From contig JAPFBL010000241.1 in assembly GCA_026182355.1 (NCBI GenBank), positions 252,501-316,500 of the forward strand: 64,000 nt of DNA, in the 5' to 3' direction. Shown here in pieces: positions 57,703-64,000 of this stretch (its first letter is position 1; every line of letters begins with the position of its first letter). The translations under genes and the position numbers were made by a program. The stretch comes from Hermatobates lingyangjiaoensis (lineage: Eukaryota > Arthropoda > Insecta > Hemiptera > Hermatobatidae). A model generated the notes under the pieces. The model worked only from the letters and a program-made list of their open reading frames with translations, ran no database searches and was not told the DNA's origin.

Positions 57703-58250
57703 GGTTTACATTTCAGGGGATCAACAGATGGTAATATAGCATTCAGGGGCTCAACAGACGGTAATATAGATTTCAGGAGTCCATATAGCTCCTGAATGTG
57801 GTAATATAGCTTTCAGGGGGTCCATAGATGAAATCTAGCTTGTAGGGGCTTCACATATGGTAATATAGCTTTCAGTAGCTTCAGAAATAGTAAAATAGAT
57901 TTCAGTGGGTCCATAGATGAAATCTAGCTTGTAGGGGCTTCACATATGGTAATATAGCTTTCAGTAGCTTCACAAATAGTAAAATAGATTTCAGTGGGTC
58001 CATAGATGAAATTTAACTTTCAGGAGGCCACAGATGGTAATATAGTTCTTAGGGTGTTCAGAGATGGCAATATATATTTCAGGAGTCCACATATGGTAAT
58101 ATAGCTTTCAGTGGCTTCACAAAGAGTAAAATAGATTTCAGTGGGTCCATAGATGAAATCTAGCTTTCAGGAGGCCACAGATGGTAAATATAGCTTTCAG
58201 GGTGTCCACAAATAATAATACAGCTTCAGGGAGTCCAGAAGTAAAGAAGG
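57700..58250. repeat. Minisatellite inside the hAT element
   Basis: About fifteen copies of a unit of about 36-38 bases with the pattern tttcagggggtccatagatg then gaaatctagc or gtaatatagc. A higher-order unit (about 120 bases, from ccatagatgaaatctagctt) repeats at 57821 and 57911. The wording gtccatgaca at 57288-57297 in the left half of the element suggests the unit was amplified from the element itself. Confidence 0.9.
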
Positions 58251-58272
58251 ATTGAGATACCCTAATCTAAGG

Positions 58273-58430
58273 AATAGCAAAGAAGAATTTGACTTTGTTC
58301 GGGGATTGTTAAGATTGCTAGTGTTGACGGAGCTTGCGATGGGAGCGTTGGCGTGTGAACACAATGATTTGCAAAGAGTGGTTCTGTAGGTTTGTGATTG
58401 TAATGATCAGGGTGGCGTGCTGGAGGAGCG
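58273..58430. other. Short unique segment before the 183-bp array
   Basis: GC content climbs from 58320 (gagcttgcgatgggagcgtt). A possible splice acceptor (ttctgtag) ends at 58389. Joins the array at about 58429. Confidence 0.35.
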
Positions 58431-59335
58431 GCGAGCACTATGACTGCTGGCATGGTCAGCTACATGGCCTGGGTGTCGCACACCGCCCACCCGCCTCTCG
58501 CCACACACATTCCGTCGCCCATACACCATCGTCACTTCCTGCCCACCCTTCTTGTAAGTATTCCCTAACACCATCCTTTAGTCATAGTCTTCATCAAAAC
58601 AGTTATTGTGTCGGCGAGCACTATGACTGCTGGCATGGTCAGCTACATGGCCTGGGTGTCGCACACCGCCCACCCGCCTCTCGCCACACACATTCCGTCG
58701 CCCATACACCATCGTCACTTCCTGCCCACCCTTCTTGTAAGTATTCCCTAACACCATCCTTTAGTCATAGTCTTCATCAAAACAGTTATTGTGTCGGCGA
58801 GCACTATGACTGCTGGCATGGTCAGCTACATGGCCTGGGTGTCGCACACCGCCCACCCGCCTCTCGCCACACACATTCCGTCGCCCATACACCATCGTCA
58901 CTTCCTGCCCACCCTTCTTGTAAGTATTCCCTAACACCATCCTTTAGTCATAGTCTTCATCAAAACAGTTATTGTGTCGGCGAGCACTATGACTGCTGGC
59001 ATGGTCAGCTACATGGCCTGGGTGTCGCACACCGCCCACCCGCCTCTCGCCACACACATTCCGTCGCCCATACACCATCGTCACTTCCTGCCCACCCTTC
59101 TTGTAAGTATTCCCTAACACCATACTTTAGTCATAGTCTTCATCAAAACAGTTATTGTGTCGGCGAGCACTATGACTGCTGGCATGGTCAGCTACATGGC
59201 CTGGGTGTCGCACACCGCCCACCCGCCTCTCGCCACACACATTCCGTCGCCCATACACCATCGTCACTTCCTGCCCACCCTTCTTGTAAGTATTCCCTAA
59301 CACCATACTTTAGTCATAGTCTTCATCAAAACAGT
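58431..59335. repeat. Five-copy 183-bp tandem array with exon-like unit
   Basis: Copies start at 58431, 58614, 58797, 58980 and 59163, an exact 183-base period, and are nearly identical. One substitution separates copies 1-3 (accatccttta) from 4-5 (accatacttta). Each unit has a GC-rich part (about 120 bases), an excellent splice-donor match (ttgtaagtatt), and an AT-rich part with acceptor-like catcctttag and aaaacag. Since 183 is 61 codons, a 351-codon frame (58334-59389) stays open across all copies. It reads through the donor-like sites and is probably not a protein. Another frame gives an ATG-led peptide (MTAGMVSYMAWVSH) ending at the donor. Confidence 0.95.
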
Positions 59336-59358
59336 TACTTGTGTCTGTTAACCTGTAA

Positions 59359-59880
59359 CAGTGGCGTACCAACTATTTCAACACTTTAAACATTCAAAAC
59401 TCCAGAACATCCTGAAAATATTTACTTTCATGAAATTTCAATCAACAATGTAATTTTAGACTGCTGTTATTTGCCCTAGGCTTACATCATATTACAATAC
59501 TCGTAAATTGTACGTGTATTTTTTCAAAAAAGAAAACCAAAGATTTTTCAAAACAAAACTGTTTTGATTGAATTCAAATCATATTTTTTTTTAAAATTAA
59601 AAAATTAATCGCCTACGTAAATAAAACAAATAATAATAAATTTTTCAACCCCATTGAACAATTTATAATACATTTATTTTTAATTTGCAAATATTACAGT
59701 TGAAAATTTGTTTTAACAACAGTATTACAAAAGGTGAAAAATACAAAAATTATGACCTTAAAAACTCATTTTGGTATAACATTTTAGATTTTTTAGCTTG
59801 TATTATTTTAATTTGTTTTCTATTTTTTTAAAAATGCCCAGCCCCGGGGCACTCCCCCCTCCCCCTCTGTTACGCTACTG
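59359..59880. mobile_element. Non-autonomous hAT element, perfect 8-bp duplication
   Basis: The ends CAGTGGCGTACCA and, inverted, CAGTAGCGTAACAG are hAT-like. The flanking acctgtaa at 59351-59358 and 59881-59888 is identical. The 522-bp interior is AT-rich with no ORF and a C-rich right subterminal part (ggggcactcccccctccccc). Relatives: 17630-18181 and the right end near 47972. It lies 16-24 bases beyond the 183-bp array. Confidence 0.9.
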
Positions 59881-60039
59881 ACCTGTAATGCTCAACACAT
59901 CTCTCTACAGGTTTTTAGATTTCATATTACCAATGGTAGTAATTATTGCCTTCAACATTATCATGAAGTAAACTAAGTATAAACAGCCTTTGGTTATGTA
60001 TCGTTATCTCCATTGAGACTGCTGTTTAATGGCCCATCA

Positions 60040-60060
60040 CTGCAAAAAGGTAAGTATAAA
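60040..60060 (+). promoter_or_regulatory. Splice-donor-like site
   Basis: ctgcaaaaaggtaagtataa is close to the U1 consensus and follows a short open frame (MRLLFNGPSLQK). Could be the end of a small exon; no supporting neighbours. Confidence 0.25.
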
Positions 60061-60198
60061 CATATTTCATTAACATTTAGCATTGACCTTTCCGCAAGAA
60101 AGAGTCTATCATGGAAGAAAAAACCGTTTAAAGCAAATAAACTGCGCTATAAACACGTAATGTCCTCAGGCTTATCATTTAAAGTACATTTCAAGATT

Positions 60199-60310
60199 CA
60201 TGCATATTGTTAATGCCACTGAGGTTAGTTTAATTAATATTAGAAAAAAAAAAATAGACCGACCTTAACCTCGTATTGGTTTTGGGCGTTAACCATGTTC
60301 AAAAGAAACT
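60199..60310 (-). mobile_element. Family T element, one arm
   Basis: atgcatattgttaatgccac, attaatattagaaaaa, then ttggttttgggcgttaacca. Degenerate and without the second arm. Confidence 0.65.
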
Positions 60311-60349
60311 GATCCGAGGAATCGTTATCATTGTTGACTCTCAGTTCAG

Positions 60350-60425
60350 ATTTAACTCTGACGAAAACCACCTGTTATGGTTGAATGATCTTGTCTTTTT
60401 TTCTCATTTTTTATTGTGGTTTAGA
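60350..60425 (+). mobile_element. Family A forward fragment
   Basis: ctctgacgaaaaccacctgt, tatggttgaatgatcttgtc and attgtggtttagac. The terminal part is lost before TA. Confidence 0.75.
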
Positions 60426-60449
60426 CGTTTATATATATATATATATATA

Positions 60450-60604
60450 TAAATTTAAATTACACAAAGCACGACACAGAAAAGAGAATACAAAGAAAAC
60501 TTACAGAATTCAATATTTCGAACTGTTGTTCGTCATCAGGAGAGTAGACTAGTAGAGAGGACGAAGTGAGAGAGATCTCCCCACGTCGAAGAACGGAGCG
60601 CGAA
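60450..60604 (-). mobile_element. Family F element, reverse copy
   Basis: Reverse complement of 16746-16895 with few differences (tacacaaagcacgacacaga, gttcgtcatcaggagagtag, ctccccacgtcgaagaacgg). Left edge at TA, right edge followed by poly-A (60610-60630). Confidence 0.9.
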
Positions 60605-60903
60605 TGAAGAAAAAAAAAAAAAAAAAAAAAATAATTTATATATATATAATTCGAAAGTTACTCTGAGAGCTTCAGAAGAAGCACTTATTAGTCTTCTGGG
60701 CGGTAGATCGGCTCCTGATTTTTTTTTTTATTATTTTTTATTTATTTTTTTTTTTTAAAGTTGTTATCAGCTTTTAATTTTATTTTAGTTAAATGTTTTC
60801 ATTTTTTAATTTTTATTTGTCTTTTATCTCTTTATCTTCCCTGACTACCTTTCCTCCGAAAGTTGGCTACACTGTTTGAGTGCTTCAGTTCGAACGCCAA
60901 GTC

Positions 60904-61018
60904 AGTCGTTATCAGCCTTTGGAGCGATTCACTTCTTTTCCTGAAGACGAGGACATCGAAATATAGTAGTGAGTTCAGTGATTTCCTTTCTATGTGTTCT
61001 TTTTAAATTCTAGTTTAT
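60904..61018 (+). mobile_element. GAAATATAG-type element, forward
   Basis: Near-identical to 53980-54100. The identity begins abruptly at gtcgttatcagcctttggag and ends at TA, giving the two boundaries of the element. Confidence 0.9.
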
Positions 61019-61059
61019 ATATATATATATATATTATATATATATATATATATATTAGT

Positions 61060-62280
61060 TTTTCATAAAATCATTCCAAATGATATTAGGTAATTGACAT
61101 TTATTGTTTCAAGCAATACTCTTTTTAGACTTCGAAGAATGAGAAACGTGTTGGTTCATCATTTTCGTTAGGGTGTCCTCTTACATCGGATATCTCTTTG
61201 TGTCTAGAACAGCCTTCAAGACACAAAACAACACTGGTTAATGAGTTAATGTTTCTCTCAACCTCGGTATTTATAACAAATTGTTACCATCCATTTATCG
61301 AAGCGTCATTTTTTAATTTAAATAACTTGTATTAACTATTTGAAACTGCATACATTTTAAAGTAATATATTTGTTACTGCTGTCGCTGAGTACACAAACT
61401 TCTACTACAACATCAAAGTTAAACAAAATTGAATTTGCTTACCTCTTGTAGTAATACAAAGTGGTAATACTACAATATCAAAGTTAAATATAATTGAATC
61501 TAGTTACTACTTGTAGTAATACAAAATATTAATTCTGCAACATCAAAGTTAAACGTAATTCAATTTGGTTATTTCTTATAGTAATACCATCGGGAATAGA
61601 ACGTAATATAGAATATATGAAATAAGAACTGTTTTTATAACATCTCTTCTTTATGTTGAATTCTATTTGTAAACACCTAAGTTTTGAACGAGGGTTGGGC
61701 ATCTTTAGAGTTTGTATATAAAAAAAAACAATAATTTTGAAAAATAAAGCTACAACTTAGTATTAATAGTAGAGCCTCTCTTGCCCTAAAATTTTCAATT
61801 TACTCTAAAATATTGGGGGATTTCAAATATTACGTCTATATATAAATAAGGGGAAAAAAAGTTTATTATGAAAAGTACCGACGCGTTTCGAACACTAAAA
61901 AAATATACATATCCGTAAGCGAGCGACAGAGTGAGTTGTTTGAAATTGAAAACAATATATGAATGTTGAATTGTACTATTGAGGTTTTGAACAAGGGAAT
62001 TAGTTTGCAAAATTACTTAATCAATCGTAAATCTTAATAAAACATGGCAACATACTGAAATATGAACTAATTTATAAGAAACAATTTATTTCTAAACGCT
62101 TTGTTTGGTTTTATATCAACATTTTTTTTTTGTCTGGATACGTAATTTTTGAAATCCCCCAATATCAATCAGTAAATAACACACTATAACAGATTTTAAT
62201 GAATTATAATTAGGTTATGTAAATTAGATTGTATATATTATATATGTATTTATGTATTAGATTGTATATATGTATTACAT
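61060..62280. other. AT-rich DNA with a family H scrap
   Basis: 61870-61900 (taccgacgcgtttcgaacac) is a family H arm. Between 61385 and 61590 a roughly 80-base unit (caacatcaaagttaaac, tacttgtagtaatacaaa) recurs three times with divergence. Nothing else recognised. Confidence 0.5.
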
Positions 62281-62311
62281 ATATAAAATATATATATTTA
62301 TATATATATAT

Positions 62312-62399
62312 ACAGAAACACAACAAAGACTCACTTTTCAATATTTCGACCGCCATTACGGTCGAAATATTGAAAAGTGAGTCTTTGTTGTGTTTCTGT
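62312..62399. mobile_element. Family E hairpin, 41-bp perfect arms
   Basis: Arms 62312-62352 and 62359-62399 are exact complements, with a 6-base loop (ccatta). The family E right tail (ttatttgtcctgctggaccg, tttttcgtttatcatgg) follows to 62461 and meets TA. The usual CTGANGA has been lost at the loop. Confidence 0.95.
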
Positions 62400-62469
62400 T
62401 TATGTGTCACTGCTTATTTTAATTGTTATTTGTCCTGCTGGACCGTTTTTCGTTTATCATGGTATATAT

Positions 62470-62585
62470 ATATAAACCAATTAAAAAGATAGCACACAGA
62501 TAGACACAGGAATAACTCACTTCTATATTTTGACCATCGTCGTCATCAGGAGGCGAAGAGTCCCGAAGGAAGGAAGAGCGGCTAC
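62470..62585 (-). mobile_element. Family B element, reverse copy
   Basis: aaaccaattaaaaagatagc, agacacaggaataactcact, ccatcgtcgtcatcaggagg. TA on both sides. Confidence 0.8.
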
Positions 62586-62594
62586 ATATATATA

Positions 62595-62818
62595 AATGAT
62601 CAAACCACAATATGAAATGGAAAAACAAGACTAAGATCTTTCAACCGTAACAAGCGGTCTTCGTCAGAGCCAAAAACCCAACTGACAGTCAAAAACAGTT
62701 GGGTTTTTAACTCTGACGAAGACTACTTGTTACGGTTGAAAGATCTTAGTCTTATTTTCCCATTTCATGTAGTGGTTTGATCATTGATTGTTATTTCGCG
62801 TGTTTATGTGAAATCTTT
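62595..62818. mobile_element. Family A palindrome
   Basis: Both halves are complete (aatgatcaaaccacaatatg; cagttgggtttttaactctg) around tgacagtcaaaaa, with the terminal tttatgtgaaatc before TA. Confidence 0.9.
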
Positions 62819-62828
62819 ATATATATAT

Positions 62829-62953
62829 AGTTCAATATAGACAAAGAAACATAGGGAAATCAAAAGAACACACAGTCTCATTTGATTTCTCTATGTTTCT
62901 TTGTCTATATTGAACTATATTTGACTGTTTTGGATCGTATTTCCAACGAAAAA

Positions 62954-62955
<2 letters not shown>
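62829..62955. mobile_element. Family D palindrome, centre deleted
   Basis: gttcaatatagacaaagaaa pairs with tttctttgtctatattgaac (arms about 40 bases). The family end ttttggatcgtatttccaac follows to 62955. Confidence 0.85.

Positions 62956-62993
<38 letters not shown>
62955..62993. repeat. (TA)n microsatellite
   Basis: Uninterrupted TA at the edge of the preceding element. Confidence 0.95.
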
Positions 62994-62997
<4 letters not shown>

Positions 62998-62999
62998 CA

Positions 63000-64000
63000 T
63001 ATTTTAATGTAGTGCAAGTGTATAAAAGTAGGAGTAAACCTGTATTTAAAAAGGGAAAACAGGTTACAGAAATAAAGTCCCTCATGGTAGAGTTTCTACC
63101 CGGGAGGAAAAAATAAAAAAAAAAACTATAAGAAATTGCACAAGTAATGAATTACTCAAAAGTGCTGAAGTTCAGTTGGCTATGGAACTAGCAGAATCTG
63201 TGACCCGTTGAGAATGGTAAATGTGAAGTATTTAATGGAAGTAGATGTTATGGGCATCGACCTTCTCGATAAGAGAGGGGACATTAAAGCTGACCGTTGA
63301 GATAGTACAAAAAAATACACAGCCTCTTCTTTTAATGCTTAGTTTGACAGATTAGGGAGCATTTCAGATGTTTTAATAGAGTCATTAAATCTTTATTGCA
63401 TGCTCAAATCATCAGTTAGCTCTGGTGAATTTTTAAAGGAATTCATTATTATTGTGGTGTTCTGTTCCCCCTTTTTTTTTTTTTTTTCTGCGGAAGAGAT
63501 TGTGAAATGGTACAAGAATTATCCGTTAGATTAATTGCCTTAACTTTAGTCAAACTGAACCAAATGAAATCGTAAAATCACTACTGAAAAGTTAGGTATT
63601 TCAGACACATGAATATAAGGGTAGCCTTTCATTATAAACCAACAATTTTACTCAAAATTAGGGTAAAATTATTTTTTGTTTAGTCTATAATTAACATAAT
63701 ATCCCTTTTTTTCCTCCCTAAGTTAAAAAGTGAACGTTTTTAATAGGTCATTATTGTTAAATTGTCCATCATACGAATTTATTGTATGGTTTTATTTTAA
63801 ATACATCTGTTTATTCGTTTCTTTATGTATTTTAATCGTAGGAAATATCTAGTGTTTAGTAGTAAAACTTGTTTTTCTGTGGAAAGTAAGAACAGTTACT
63901 AGTACTTTTATGATGAATTACTGGAGTCAACCTCACTAATGTGTGTTGATGCATTTTATTGTTAAAAGTCTTGAGATTTGATCGAAAAATTTCAGAGTAC
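63000..64000. other. No feature recognised
   Basis: AT-rich, with poly-T at 63470-63490. Slightly more mixed composition at 63060-63320 without an open frame of note. Confidence 0.4.

Larger units (their letters stand above)
57223..58264. mobile_element. hAT element with internal minisatellite
   Basis: The left end CAGTGGCTCCCAAAGTGG is a typical hAT terminal repeat. The right end, inverted, is TAGGGTATCTCAATCC, more diverged. Both sides carry the same 8 bases, atctaagg (57215-57222 and 58265-58272), the hAT-length target duplication. There is no transposase. The right half is an expanded tandem array (57700-58250). Confidence 0.8.

Overview
This window is eukaryotic, repeat-dominated DNA with no gene I can call as functional. 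It is AT-rich and full of long (TA)n tracts, A/T homopolymers and (CT)n runs. It carries about ten copies of a tRNA-headed SINE, DNA transposons with clear target-site duplications, and dozens of fold-back elements that end against (TA)n. This points to an invertebrate animal. A crustacean-like arthropod is my guess from the microsatellite load and the shape of the GC-rich islands, but nothing here proves it. The window is best read as intergenic or deep-intronic DNA.

Layout. 0-10 kb: a fold-back MITE (621-736), SINEs (871-1178, 4331-4611, 6560-6646), a giant palindrome beside a protein-like remnant (2.6-3.3 kb) and the first copies of the commonest fold-back family (family A). 10-27 kb: more family A palindromes, two SINEs in opposite orientation (14.7-15.2 kb), a reverse-transcriptase remnant (18.27-18.64 kb, minus strand), a (CT)n tract, and a Tc1/mariner- or pogo-like MITE with TA duplication (23876-24512) that hosts a nested fold-back. 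27-36 kb: an 11-unit satellite of 81-89 bp (28.35-29.29 kb), and a hAT-type element with an 8-bp duplication (30898-31857) that contains a TA-flanked MITE (31237-31764). 36-48 kb: fold-backs, long CT-rich DNA, a tandem duplication that includes a SINE (40901-41570), and a 520-bp palindrome (45.0-45.6 kb). 48-56 kb: dense TA tracts and very large near-perfect palindromes, plus a fragment resembling a Penelope-like (PLE) GIY-YIG region. 56-60 kb: a 5S-rRNA-like sequence, then a hAT element (57223-58264) expanded by an internal minisatellite, then five exact-period 183-bp repeats with exon-like composition, then a second hAT element (59359-59880) with a perfect 8-bp duplication. 60-64 kb: more fold-backs, including a hairpin with 41-bp perfect arms.

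The most interesting signal is shared across otherwise dissimilar fold-back families. At the centre of each lies CTGANGA, one unpaired base, a short helix and loop, then GAAA. This is close to the hammerhead-ribozyme core but consistently offset by one nucleotide. Because hammerhead motifs are known from PLE retroelements and two PLE-like coding scraps occur here, I infer that many of these elements are non-autonomous PLE derivatives or a related RNA-mobile group. That inference needs alignment and folding to test.
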